In this document: one piece after another, positions 28,278 through 36,950 of the stretch
Layout of the letters: each line of letters begins with the position of its first letter
Position numbering within the stretch: the stretch's first letter is position 1
Assembly (NCBI GenBank): GCA_016707585.1
Contig: JADJHL010000012.1
Coordinates: 248,001-312,000 of the forward strand
DNA length: 64,000 bases
From: Ignavibacteriales bacterium
GTDB lineage: Bacteria; Bacteroidota; Ignavibacteria; Ignavibacteriales; Ignavibacteriaceae
Direction: 5' to 3'
The notes under the pieces: model-generated
The model's database searches: none
Told to the model about the DNA's origin: nothing
What the model saw: the letters and a program-made list of their open reading frames with translations, nothing else
Program-made: the position numbers and the translations under genes

Positions 28278-29523
28278 TTATTGAGCTTTCTTCCTGATCA
28301 TACTTAATGAAAACCAACCGATTAATAATATCATTACAATCATAATTAACCAGAGCCAAAGTTTATTTTCAAAAAGAGGTGAAACGGCATTTTGATTTTG
28401 CGAAATTGATTCTTCATTACCAAGTGACAAATAGGAAAGTGTTGTTGGAATTTTATCAATAAAATTTTCTATATCGTATCGTGGAAAAGTTGCATTTCTA
28501 TTTGCATAAATAAGATAATATTCGGCTTCTTTATCAAATCTTGCAGTGAGCTCAAAAAATATTTCCCCTCACTTCAATATTACCAATTTCTAATGGCTCG
28601 TTATCATTGTTATCAATTGTGACTTTTATTTTCTTTGCGAAAACTGTTTCAAAATCAAAATTATGATCTTCGAATGAACTAAGAATTCCTGAAGAAACAT
28701 TATAGTAAAGGTAATTCAATTCGTTTTGTGTTTTTATGCTATCTGTTGCAACCTGGATTGTAACTGGACGATAATAATCGTACTTAGAATTTACAGCTAA
28801 CTTAATTTCAGAAATAGGGAAGACTGATTGTAATTGAATTTCAACTATTGTCTGCTTAATACTTTTATTAATTTCAGTTTTGCTTTTTGTAATTGAATAT
28901 TTTCTGACAATAATGGATTCAGTAATTTCTTTAAGTAATACCGCAGAAAGAAGTTTTGGTTTTACATTGCTATTAAATTGAATTCTGTAGTAACGGAATT
29001 TGGAATCTGAAAAAATAAGATTTGTGTATTTGTAATTAGCATCTGAATTATTTATCGAAAGTATTCTACAATTTTCTTTTATTGTAAACCAATCTGTTAA
29101 ATTCTGACTTCCCTCAAGCTTCACAAGCCAATCAAAATTATTCTGGCTAAAATCTAATTTTATTTGATTAATTATTTCATCAGGATTTGTTTCAAAAGTA
29201 AAGAAGTATTCATTATCCTTATTTGAAGTATTAATTAGTTTAAATGGAATTTCCTTGACAGTCGTATTAGCTTTTAATTCATTAAGAATATATGGAGCTT
29301 CAATTGTATCAGAGTTATTAGTAATTCCATAAATTCTAAAATCACTTAACGATGGGGATATTTTGCTAAAAATATCATCAGGTAAAATAATTTTGTGCCA
29401 ATTATTATTTGGTTCAGAAATCTCTCTTTTAAAGTTATACTCATTCATTTGACCAAATGCGGAAACATAACTTAAAAGAAAAACTATAAATACTTTACTT
29501 ATTATTTGAGTTTTCATCTTCAT
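28278..29523 (-). CDS. DUF3999 family protein, frameshifted
   Basis: A signal peptide (VFIVFLLSYVSAFGQ) leads into a long beta-rich domain with DUF3999-like features (KIILPDDIFSKISPSLSDFRIYG; FRYYRIQFNS; GNIEVRG). The frame stops at 28552, but the bases beyond continue the protein in another frame as FFELTARFDKEAEYYLIYANRNA and end with a membrane anchor (LWLWLIMIVMILLIGWF) at 28278. The break is at a run of six A's (28554-28559); one added base restores the gene. It overlaps the upstream DUF2339 gene by 29 bases; the two families usually occur together. Confidence 0.8.
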
Positions 29524-31867
29524 TAAAAATTAAATTCTTAAATCTGTTATAAAGGAATGAAATTATAAGTAATAAAATTCCAAGCGAAACAAATAAAATT
29601 GTTTTTGGAATTGTATCAAGATTAGAAACATCAAACAAAAATAGTTTTAATAAAGTTATACTGAATAAAACAATTGCAGCAAGTCGTAAATGTTTTTTCT
29701 TTTTCCAGATACCTAAGGCAATTAAGAGTAATGAATACAAGCCCCAAATAATACTTAAACTCAGTCTATAAGAAGCGGTTGATTCTGCAATATCCATCCA
29801 ATGAATCCATTCGCTGCTTAAAATCCATACTATTGTTGAGTGTAAAATTATATCAAATGGAGTAAATAATTTCTTATTTGCAAAATCTTGTTTAATCAGG
29901 TAATAACCTGAAGTTAAAAGAACAGCCACAAATCCAAATGATATATATCGAATTAAAAGATTTATAAATTCACTTTGGAAATACTGATTTGATTGAGCTA
30001 AATAACTATTTCTGAGTAAACTTAAATCCCACAAACCAGCAATCAAGAATATTAAAAGAGCAACTACACCAAGTATAAGATTTATGTTTCCCAAAACTCT
30101 GTTCTTAAACTTTTTAATGTTTAGGATTGAAAGAATAGAAACAAACAACATTGAGTAATCAATTAAACAAATACCTTTCAAGTATTCATAATCGTAGTTA
30201 TAAACGTAATTGAAATAATCTAATCCTCTATTTTCTTTTAGACTTATTCTTGTTTGAATATAAATCTGATTCCAATAAACTTGAATTTCATTAAAGAATG
30301 CATAATAAGTCACGCCAATTAAAACTGCTGGGATCAAGAATGAAAATATTTGTGCTATATCTTTATTTAGTTTTTCTGGTTGAGAATAATTTGGTGATCT
30401 TTTTACATAATTAATAAAAGCAAATGCTCCTACAAAAATTATTGAAGTTAAAAAATGGATATTAAAAATTGGGAGAATAGTATTATTTGCAAATTCAGGG
30501 CTATAAAAATTGTTTGCGCTATTCCAATCCTGTATAATACTTATAAATGCCAAAACCATTAATGGATACGAAAGATATTCATAAACCAGGACTTTCTTTG
30601 TTCTGCCAATCCAGAATAAAAGTGCTGCCTGCAATGCCCAAAGCATTGTTACCCAATTGCCATCAAGCTGAACAGGAATTGCAATTGTAATAAAGACAAG
30701 TACTAATCCAGAAATAAAATAAAATATATTTTTGTCGGCAAGTTTTCGTTTATAAACAACTATACTTATTATAAAATGTATTAAAGCATTTCCCAAAGTG
30801 AAAAGACCCAGTACTTGTTTACCAATTGGATGATAATCAAGAATTGAATAACAAATTCCATAGTACAAAAATGAATTAAATAACAACAATAGAATATCAT
30901 CAATAACAAATTTTTCTGATTTGATAATTTTGTAAGCAAGAAAACTTAAATAGAATGTAATAAAGAATATTGATAAGAAAGTTAATGCCAAACTAAAGTG
31001 TTTAGTTTGTGAATAAGTATCAAAATACCACAATAAAACTATTAACCAGGTTATAACAAACGAAGAGTAGTGAAGTGATTTCCAATATCTTAAAAATCCA
31101 ATTGCTAGAATTCCGATATTTATAATAGCCATATAAGAAAAAAGTATTTCTACCCGACCAGAACCATCACTTAATAATATCGGGACAAAATAAGCTCCAA
31201 CTAATCCAATATGTGCAATAATTTGTTTGTTATAATTTATTGATGCTAAAACAGTAAACGCAGTAAACAAAACCATCAAAATAAAAGTTAGCAGTTCAGG
31301 AATTAATCCATAAAAACTAAATGCAAAAAAAGTAATAAAGTACATTATTGCCATTGAACCACTTAGCAGTACTGAACTGAAATTCAAATATTGCTTTTTA
31401 AGTTTGATTGCAAATCCAAGTAATGAAATGCCAACGAGATAACCTAAAATGATTCGCGTTAACGGACTAATAAGTTTATTATCGATTGCATATTTTGCTC
31501 CGATCCCAACACCAATAATCAAAACAATAATTCCAATTTTGTTTATAAGGTTTTCGCCAATAAATTTTTCAACATTGGATTTTACAGCTTTGGGAATAAT
31601 GTTATCTATTGGTTTTGGTTTTTCAATTGGGATTTTAATCGTTGGTGCTGAAGGGATATTTTGAGTTTGAATAGGGTTTATTTCAGACTCAATTACTTTC
31701 TTTTCTTCTTTAATCACGTTTATTTCAGACTTAACATCCTGAGCTGCAGCAAGATTGTTAACCAGGATTTTTAATTGATCAATTTCATTTTTGAAAAGAT
31801 CTTGTTTAAGAGATAAAGCATCTAATTTTTTCTGAAGGAATTTTATATGCTCAAAGTTATTATCCAT
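29495..31867 (-). CDS. DUF2339 multi-spanning membrane protein
   Basis: A 790-residue inner-membrane protein. Residues 1-65 look like a coiled coil (FEHIKFLQKKLDALSLKQD...), followed by a Pro/Ile-rich linker, and then more than 20 membrane helices from about residue 105 to the end. VEKFIGENLINKIGIIVLIIGVGIGAKYAIDNKLISP is the family's entry motif, given here as its start (VEKFIGENLINKIGI) and the GAKYAIDN that follows. It is translated just before, and overlaps, the DUF3999 gene, its usual partner. The role of the pair is not known; an envelope-assembly or polymer-export role is a guess. Confidence 0.85.
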   Translation of the reverse strand: MDNNFEHIKFLQKKLDALSLKQDLFKNEIDQLKILVNNLAAAQDVKSEINVIKEEKKVIESEINPIQTQNIPSAPTIKIPIEKPKPIDNIIPKAVKSNVEKFIGENLINKIGIIVLIIGVGIGAKYAIDNKLISPLTRIILGYLVGISLLGFAIKLKKQYLNFSSVLLSGSMAIMYFITFFAFSFYGLIPELLTFILMVLFTAFTVLASINYNKQIIAHIGLVGAYFVPILLSDGSGRVEILFSYMAIINIGILAIGFLRYWKSLHYSSFVITWLIVLLWYFDTYSQTKHFSLALTFLSIFFITFYLSFLAYKIIKSEKFVIDDILLLLFNSFLYYGICYSILDYHPIGKQVLGLFTLGNALIHFIISIVVYKRKLADKNIFYFISGLVLVFITIAIPVQLDGNWVTMLWALQAALLFWIGRTKKVLVYEYLSYPLMVLAFISIIQDWNSANNFYSPEFANNTILPIFNIHFLTSIIFVGAFAFINYVKRSPNYSQPEKLNKDIAQIFSFLIPAVLIGVTYYAFFNEIQVYWNQIYIQTRISLKENRGLDYFNYVYNYDYEYLKGICLIDYSMLFVSILSILNIKKFKNRVLGNINLILGVVALLIFLIAGLWDLSLLRNSYLAQSNQYFQSEFINLLIRYISFGFVAVLLTSGYYLIKQDFANKKLFTPFDIILHSTIVWILSSEWIHWMDIAESTASYRLSLSIIWGLYSLLLIALGIWKKKKHLRLAAIVLFSITLLKLFLFDVSNLDTIPKTILFVSLGILLLIISFLYNRFKNLIFNEDENSNNK

Positions 31868-32020
31868 AAATATTCATTCTGTTTTTGGTAAGAAAAAAAA
31901 TAAACTTAATTAAACGAAGTTGTAATTAAATATATTTATTTTTTGTTTAGGTAAAGCTAAATAAATATTCAATCTTAATGTAGCTATAAAGTTGCATTAA
32001 GTCTCGATAAGTGGTTCAAT

Positions 32021-32036
32021 GTAGCTTAAAAGCTAC
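32021..32036. repeat. Short palindrome
   Basis: GTAGCTT-AA-AAGCTAC, seven-base arms around AA. A degenerate half copy (TGTAGCTATAAAG) lies 40 bases to the left. The 190 bases between the DUF2339 gene and the fmt-like fragment hold nothing else I can name. Confidence 0.65.
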
Positions 32037-32069
32037 AACAAAAACAAAATCCATTAGTTATGGAAAGAA

Positions 32070-32153
32070 GGTATTAAGATTCTTGAAATCCAGCAGGAAG
32101 GTAAAAAACGAATGAACACTAAAGAGTTTTTAAGAGGATTTAGTTTTATGTGA
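32070..32153 (+). pseudogene. Detached copy of the 3' end of fmt
   Basis: In one frame these bases read GIKILEIQQEGKK, then MNTKEFLRGFSFM and stop. The end of the intact fmt reads LLILEIQQEGKK, then MQTEEFLRGYKFSN and stop. By hand I count 18 mismatches in 72 aligned bases (82-153 against the last codons of fmt), with no gaps and many at third positions. The fragment has no start or upstream homology: a TAG lies at 32055-32057. It is in the same orientation as fmt, 3.8 kb away, with the DUF3999/DUF2339 pair in between. Confidence 0.8.
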
Positions 32154-32158
32154 TTTAT

Positions 32159-32511
32159 TTAAAATTCACTTTTTAAAACATCTTCGATTTGAATAAGATT
32201 TTTGGTAAGTGATTTTTTGCAATATCAAAGATTACTTCTTAGTCAATTCCAAAATACTCCATTGAGAAACTTTATTCCTCAAATAATACATTTCTTTCCA
32301 GGGTACATCTTTGTACATGGTTTTCAATTCATCAGGAATGTTTTTTGAAGCTTCACCAATTATTTCAAAGTTTACGTATAACTGCATCAACAGTTTTATA
32401 ATCATTTATAAATGAATTCAAATCTAAATTTTCAATGTATTCAGCGATCCTATTCATTGCAAGAATCATATCGTCTAAATAGATTTTAAATGTGCGTTCT
32501 TCTTTTTTCAA
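32159..32511 (-). pseudogene. Broken HepT-like (DUF86) toxin gene
   Basis: Read leftwards from a TTG at 32511, the frames give KEERTFKIYLDDMILAMNRI, AEYIENLDLNSFINDYKTVD, AVIRKL, then after a shift FEIIGEASKNIPDELKTMY, KDVPWKEMYYLRNKVS, then after another shift EYFGID, a TAA, and DIAKNHL. In order these match a HepT HEPN-type RNase. The active-site region (normally RNxLxHxYF) is destroyed: the frame breaks exactly where the His should be, and a stop follows. The gene starts next to the intact mntA stop, which is the normal order for an MntA-HepT pair. This is real decay or several errors; I favour decay. Confidence 0.75.
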
Positions 32512-32513
32512 TA

Positions 32514-32804
32514 TCAAATAAATTGAATGTTGCTGTATATACTATTTCTTAAAGGTTCTCTAATTGCATTTTTTGTTACTAGATCAATTTTTCTGTTAAA
32601 AACTTCTTCTAGAAAAATTTCAAGCGAAATAATATCCCATCCATTTGGTTTATTCAGCTCAACTAACAAATCAATATCACTCTTATCATTAAAAGTTTCA
32701 TCAGAAAATGATCCGAATAATCCGATTGTCTTAACATTGTATTTCTTACTTAGAATCGGTTTTAATTCTGATAATTTTTCAATTATTTCTGCTTTGCTTT
32801 TCAT
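32514..32804 (-). CDS. mntA: MntA-like nucleotidyltransferase antitoxin
   Basis: A 96-residue minimal nucleotidyltransferase. The fold's signature is GLFGSFSDETFNDKSDIDLL (about 28-47): Gly-Ser followed by the Asp-x-Asp metal pair. In MntA-HepT systems this enzyme AMPylates and silences the HepT RNase. Here hepT, immediately downstream, is broken, so the antitoxin stands without a working toxin. The usual second Ser/Arg of GSxARG is replaced by Phe-Ser-Asp. The start has a weak upstream site. The symbol is by family, not by tested function. Confidence 0.8.
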   Translation of the reverse strand: MKSKAEIIEKLSELKPILSKKYNVKTIGLFGSFSDETFNDKSDIDLLVELNKPNGWDIISLEIFLEEVFNRKIDLVTKNAIREPLRNSIYSNIQFI

Positions 32805-32867
32805 ATTTATCTTTTTCGTTATAGAATGTAAAATAACTTCTGTAGTAAGTTATTATTTTATAATTAC

Positions 32868-32930
32868 TAACTCAATATGTCAAAGTTATATCTTCAACAG
32901 GATTTTCTAATTCTTAAATTCTGTCATTAA
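32868..32930 (-). pseudogene. Detached copy of the 3' end of the 131-aa gene
   Basis: On the minus strand the bases just before a TGA (32872-32874) read ELENPVEDITLTY and stop. The intact gene at 37094-37489 ends EVENPADHETLPY and stops. Over the last 17 codons I count 12 mismatches in 51 bases with no gap; one mismatch makes an in-frame TAA, so the piece is not expressed as such. Similarity extends a little further upstream with small gaps. Both copies point the same way, 4.2 kb apart, and enclose the RT/nuclease/HEPN/lactamase genes. Confidence 0.7.
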
Positions 32931-32992
32931 CGATTAACAGAATTAATGTTTTAAAAAAAACCTTCTTTTCTAGCCGATGTTATCAAAATCCT

Positions 32993-33751
32993 TTACTGAG
33001 CCTTAAACAAGTTAATTGTATAATCAAGTAATTTTTTGTCTCCATATTCTCCGTGACCTGGAATAATAATTTTAACATCCGGATATTCCTTTTTAACTTT
33101 TTCAACTGTAGTTGACCAATCTTCAACATTAGCATCGCCTAAATAACCTTTACTTGCATTTATTTCTTTTATTAAACAACCTCCGAACATTATGTTTTCA
33201 CTCGGAAAATATCCAACAATATTGTCTCTGGTGTGTCCTTCACCAAAAAACTTTGCAGTAACACTCTCATCACCGAGTTTTAAAGTAAGTGAATCCTTAA
33301 AACCGTTTTTGGGAACATTAGCATTATTTTCTTTTGCAAGTTCAATCGTTTTAAAATTCGCATAAGAAGGAATATCATTTTTATGAAATGCTTTTAGTCC
33401 GCCCACACAATCTTCGTGGAAGTGGCCCGGTATAATTGCGTTTATTTTGCACTTAAGCGTTTCTTGTATCCAGTTGATTAACTCTTCGGAATTTTTATCG
33501 TTGGTTGGCGTATCGAAAATAATTGCTTCATTACTATTTGTTACGATCAAACCGTTACAAGGTACGTTTCCAAAATCGTTGGTTTGCAAAAATGAGGTAT
33601 GTACAAGTGAATTTTCTGTAATCTGGGTTACAATTAAATCATTTGATTTGTAAACTTCTTTGGGTTTGAATTCGATTTGTTTTTGAGAACTGCAGTTTAT
33701 AATTGTTAATGAGATTACGATTAACAATAAACTATCTGTTATGGTTTTCAT
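32993..33751 (-). CDS. Subclass B1 metallo-beta-lactamase-type protein
   Basis: A 252-residue exported zinc hydrolase. All B1 ligands are visible: HFHED (His110, His112, Asp114), His173 in GEGHTRDNIVGYF, Cys192 in MFGGCLIKE and His233 in PGHG. Lys195 is at the place of the B1 substrate-binding Lys. Spacing and the GYLGDANVEDW segment also fit B1. A hydrophobic leader ends LTIINCSS; the Cys could be lipidated, but Asn before it makes a poor lipobox. The start codon overlaps the stop of the HEPN-type gene (ATGA), with AGGAGA inside that gene's end. Beta-lactam hydrolysis is the family expectation; the context leaves room for another substrate. Confidence 0.88.
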   Translation of the reverse strand: MKTITDSLLLIVISLTIINCSSQKQIEFKPKEVYKSNDLIVTQITENSLVHTSFLQTNDFGNVPCNGLIVTNSNEAIIFDTPTNDKNSEELINWIQETLKCKINAIIPGHFHEDCVGGLKAFHKNDIPSYANFKTIELAKENNANVPKNGFKDSLTLKLGDESVTAKFFGEGHTRDNIVGYFPSENIMFGGCLIKEINASKGYLGDANVEDWSTTVEKVKKEYPDVKIIIPGHGEYGDKKLLDYTINLFKAQ

Positions 33752-34530
33752 ATCTTTCTCCTATAAAAATGTTTATAAAAACCGTTTTCTTTTATTGAAA
33801 GCAATTCTTCTCTTAAGGTTGACTTTCCATAGTCTTCTGATTCAATTCCTCTGACACTTATTATTGTTGGTATAGAACCATTCGATATTCTAATCTTATC
33901 AGAGAATTTATCTCCGTTCTTACTTAAATGAATAAAGGTTGCTTTATCCAAAAACTCCTTACTTGTATCATTTAATTCTTTAAGCATAGATCTTATGAAT
34001 GTAAGCACATATTGTCCATATTCAATTGCTTCTTCTGACGATGGGATATAACCTTTATGTACAACATTATTTCTAAATGATGCCTTTTTTTCATCCCAAT
34101 TAGTTGGTTTACTTTCTTGTAATCTCAAAATAAAATATGCACCTAACTGTCTCTCGGATTGATTACCCATTTGTTTCCAAGTTCTAGTAAAATCATCCAA
34201 AGAAACAGAATTGCGGAGAGATATTACCAGTATGTAATATTCAAGAAATCGTTCTAATGAACTAGAATAACTCGATACCGCCTCCTTTGTGTAACCGTCA
34301 TTTAAAGCCATCGATGCAATATCAAATAATATTTGAAATTTTTGTTCTTGTAGTTGTGTGAAAGTTCGGTGACCTTTTGGACAAACAAATTCGTGAATAT
34401 TATCATTGTTGAGTTCAACCTCAAAGTCTAAGTCGGCATTCAATTCATTTTTCAGCTTGTCGTAAGCTTCTTTTGATTGATCAGTTTGAGAAAAACATTC
34501 CCAGCAGAAAGATGAAATTCCAATTTTCAT
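33748..34530 (-). CDS. Zinc-binding HEPN-like protein of unknown function
   Basis: I do not recognise a named family. The 260-residue protein starts with a likely zinc site: Cys9 and Cys12 (CWEC) with Cys50 and His54 (CPKGH). Residues 60-190 are helical and contain RNNVVH (Arg153-His158) after SF, the Rx4-6H pattern of HEPN RNases, followed by KGYIPSSEEAIEYGQYVL, a typical HEPN helix after the motif. The last 65 residues are beta-rich. It is translationally coupled to the downstream metallo-beta-lactamase. With an RT and a nuclease upstream, an RNase role in defence is a reasonable inference. Confidence 0.65.
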   Translation of the reverse strand: MKIGISSFCWECFSQTDQSKEAYDKLKNELNADLDFEVELNNDNIHEFVCPKGHRTFTQLQEQKFQILFDIASMALNDGYTKEAVSSYSSSLERFLEYYILVISLRNSVSLDDFTRTWKQMGNQSERQLGAYFILRLQESKPTNWDEKKASFRNNVVHKGYIPSSEEAIEYGQYVLTFIRSMLKELNDTSKEFLDKATFIHLSKNGDKFSDKIRISNGSIPTIISVRGIESEDYGKSTLREELLSIKENGFYKHFYRRKI

Positions 34531-34629
34531 TTTTTCATTGTTGTTGCATTAAATTACACATAATGTTTTGCCATTTGGCGCAGTGGCTGATTTAGAATCA
34601 CTTCACTGTCAACAAGCCCAGATATTCTT
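34531..34629. other. GC-richer junction with imperfect palindrome
   Basis: The 99 bases between the nuclease and HEPN genes hold GCCATTTGGCGCAGTGGC (about 34573-34590), whose outer GCCA/TGGC and central GCGC give partial dyad symmetry, and a flanking ACACATAATGTTTTG. It is richer in GC than its surroundings. It may hold the HEPN gene's promoter or be a recombination scar; neither is proven. Confidence 0.35.
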
Positions 34630-35361
34630 TTAAAATCTACTGTCAATTTCAACATCTCTATTTAGTCCGTTAAGCAAATTTTCAAAAGCTTCATTCGGCG
34701 TTTTTCCACCAGTCAAATTAAAAATTAGGCTTTTAATGTTAAACTTACAGTATGTCCCTTTTCTTGGATTATAAAGTCCAGCATATCTCCAGTTTTCTTT
34801 TTCGCTAACTTGTCTCAAAGCTATATAAATGAATAGTTGCTTTAAGTCACTCGATTTAAAGTTCCTATTTACAGTTTTGAGTTCAAATAATGTGTCAGAT
34901 ATAGAAAGGTCGGCAATTAAGTCAGGAATAAAGGAATAGCCTTTTAATTTCGGTTTAAATAAAACGTCTTGTCCACCCATTTTTTCGATGAACTCCAATG
35001 TGTTCTCAGCAATAGAGATTACTTCTTGTTTTTCAATGTTGGAAATTGATAAATTACTTTCGAAATAATTGTCTGATTTCCATATACTCTTTGCAGTTTC
35101 TGCGATTATTCTCTTTTGCTCTTTTTCATCAGCAATAGCCGCTGATGGTTGTGATTTAGTCAAGTAAGCTAAATCTGACAGATTAAAAGCAACTTCAGAA
35201 ACTAAGTCATACCTTACATCTTCTAATGTAATAACTTGCTTAGAGTTTATAGGATAAACTTGTGCTTCATTAAAAACTCGGATAAAATTCGGTGTAAGTA
35301 AGGGAAAGTGTTGCTTCCATATCGCACTAAATTTTTCTGATATGTCTCTTTCACTTATCAT
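34630..35361 (-). CDS. PD-(D/E)XK-type nuclease-like protein, partner of RT
   Basis: A 243-residue protein with a PD-(D/E)XK layout: Pro146-Asp147 in FIPDLIADL, Glu160-Leu-Lys162 in LFELKTV, and Gln175-LFI-Tyr179 in DLKQLFIYIAL. The last is the QxxxY motif seen in RecB- and Cas4-like nucleases. The N-terminal ~130 residues are helical and unassigned. The ATG overlaps the stop of the RT gene by four bases, so the two are translationally coupled and probably act together. The Lys ending the ELK triad and the following strand are intact, so the enzyme is likely active. Confidence 0.75.
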   Translation of the reverse strand: MISERDISEKFSAIWKQHFPLLTPNFIRVFNEAQVYPINSKQVITLEDVRYDLVSEVAFNLSDLAYLTKSQPSAAIADEKEQKRIIAETAKSIWKSDNYFESNLSISNIEKQEVISIAENTLEFIEKMGGQDVLFKPKLKGYSFIPDLIADLSISDTLFELKTVNRNFKSSDLKQLFIYIALRQVSEKENWRYAGLYNPRKGTYCKFNIKSLIFNLTGGKTPNEAFENLLNGLNRDVEIDSRF

Positions 35362-36950
35362 ACTAGAATGTTTTGATTAGCTTGTTTTCTTTGTGAACAC
35401 CAGTCCTTTATCAGTGATTCTTCTTTATTTAGAAGTTTTTTATTATGGTCTCGCCAATGCTTCCCTTCATCACCCAAAAAATATGATGCGTAAATAACAG
35501 CCCTTCTTTCCCAATTGGTCAGAGTTGGAAAATTATTCTTTGTATCAACTAACCAATAATGGCAATTCCAATTTGACATAGAAACTATTATTTGTCTTTT
35601 GATAAAATGATTGATTGGTGTTTCAAATAGTTTAATAAACAACGCTTCTTTTTCTGCTGAATGCCGAATTGAGAGGATTTGAATAATGTAACTAATATTC
35701 ATTTCAATCTTTGTCAAGAAACTTTCAGTGTTGAACAATAATATCAATGATTTGTCAACCAATTCTTGTCCTTCTGAGTTTAGTTCTTCATAAATGCTTC
35801 TTACAGAACGCATAATTGTTGTGAAAACTGGCGACAATGTAACCAAATTGTTTTGGTCAAGTAAGATTTTTATTGCTTGAACTTGGTTATCAGTGGTTAA
35901 TGCTTTTATAGCGTTGATTGCTTGTTTAGTAACGGTTTGGTCAATTCTTGTTTTATTAACTTCTCTTGATAGTATGCCGATAATATCAATTTCTCTAACT
36001 GCTTCCTTCAATTGCTCATAATCATCAACAGCAGTCGCTGAGTAAGGGTCAAACCTTATTGATATATTTAGTAGTTTTTGTTCATCTTCAGAAATTACAG
36101 TATCTGGTTGTGGGTCAAGAAATAAGTGTATTTCTCTAAACTCTTCGGACGTCATAATTTTTGTTTTATCCTTTTGTAATCCAAGTTGGTCGTTAGAGAG
36201 TTTTTCTGATACTAGAATTAGTTTTTTATATGCATCTGATTCACTTTCACAAAAAATTGTATAATCATCTGCATATCTACAGAATACAATCTCTCTTGAC
36301 TTTAAATGAAAATCCGTATGGTTTAAAGCGAGCTCGGCGAGTATTCTTGAGGCTGGACCACCTACGGGAAGACCATAGGATATTGTCCCTGAGAATGCAC
36401 TCAACAATCTCATTATGTTTTTCGTGACTGTATTTCCTATATCAATACGTTTTAATTCATTTTCTAACTTATGGTGATTTATTCTTGGGTAGAAATTTGA
36501 TATGTCCGTTTGAAGAACATACTTGTAACTTTTGGAATTTTCAACACACTGTTTTTTGTAATCAATCCAAGTTGTGTCTTTGAAAAGTGAGCCAGTTGTG
36601 TCATTCCATTCATAGCGATAAGAAAAGACCTTCTTTTCATCTTCCTTAATTCTTTTCTTCTCAATGTCTTCTGCAATAGATGTTACAAGACCTAAAAAAT
36701 ATGCATTCCAAAAAGGTTCAATTAATGTAGCTTGTCTAAAACCATAGTATCCAACTTGACTTAGCTCCACAATTATCAAAGGTGGTGAAAGTGCAATGGC
36801 ATCTTCAATATTACTATGGTAACTCTCTAAAATGTCCAGAGTTTCTTCCATTTTTTGCTCAAATAGGTATCGCTCAAATGGAAATGGAAAAATGTCAGTG
36901 TCACCATGTCGGACAATGTTATTCAAAGCTTTTTTAAAATTATCTCTCAT
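35358..36950 (-). CDS. Reverse transcriptase of the defence (UG/Abi-like) type
   Basis: A 530-residue RT. Motif A is LQTDISNFYPRI (Asp149), motif B is YGLPVGGPASRILAELAL, motif C is FCRYADDYTIF (Asp228-Asp229), and motif D is LGLQKDKTKIM. The N-terminus has HGDTDIFPFPFE. There is no maturase X or HNH domain, and residues ~290-530 are helical repeats like the C-terminal arms of Abi/UG-class RTs that block phages. No retron msr/msd or group II intron RNA is evident around it. The next gene starts inside its stop codon. I cannot assign a DRT type. Confidence 0.85.
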   Translation of the reverse strand: MRDNFKKALNNIVRHGDTDIFPFPFERYLFEQKMEETLDILESYHSNIEDAIALSPPLIIVELSQVGYYGFRQATLIEPFWNAYFLGLVTSIAEDIEKKRIKEDEKKVFSYRYEWNDTTGSLFKDTTWIDYKKQCVENSKSYKYVLQTDISNFYPRINHHKLENELKRIDIGNTVTKNIMRLLSAFSGTISYGLPVGGPASRILAELALNHTDFHLKSREIVFCRYADDYTIFCESESDAYKKLILVSEKLSNDQLGLQKDKTKIMTSEEFREIHLFLDPQPDTVISEDEQKLLNISIRFDPYSATAVDDYEQLKEAVREIDIIGILSREVNKTRIDQTVTKQAINAIKALTTDNQVQAIKILLDQNNLVTLSPVFTTIMRSVRSIYEELNSEGQELVDKSLILLFNTESFLTKIEMNISYIIQILSIRHSAEKEALFIKLFETPINHFIKRQIIVSMSNWNCHYWLVDTKNNFPTLTNWERRAVIYASYFLGDEGKHWRDHNKKLLNKEESLIKDWCSQRKQANQNILV

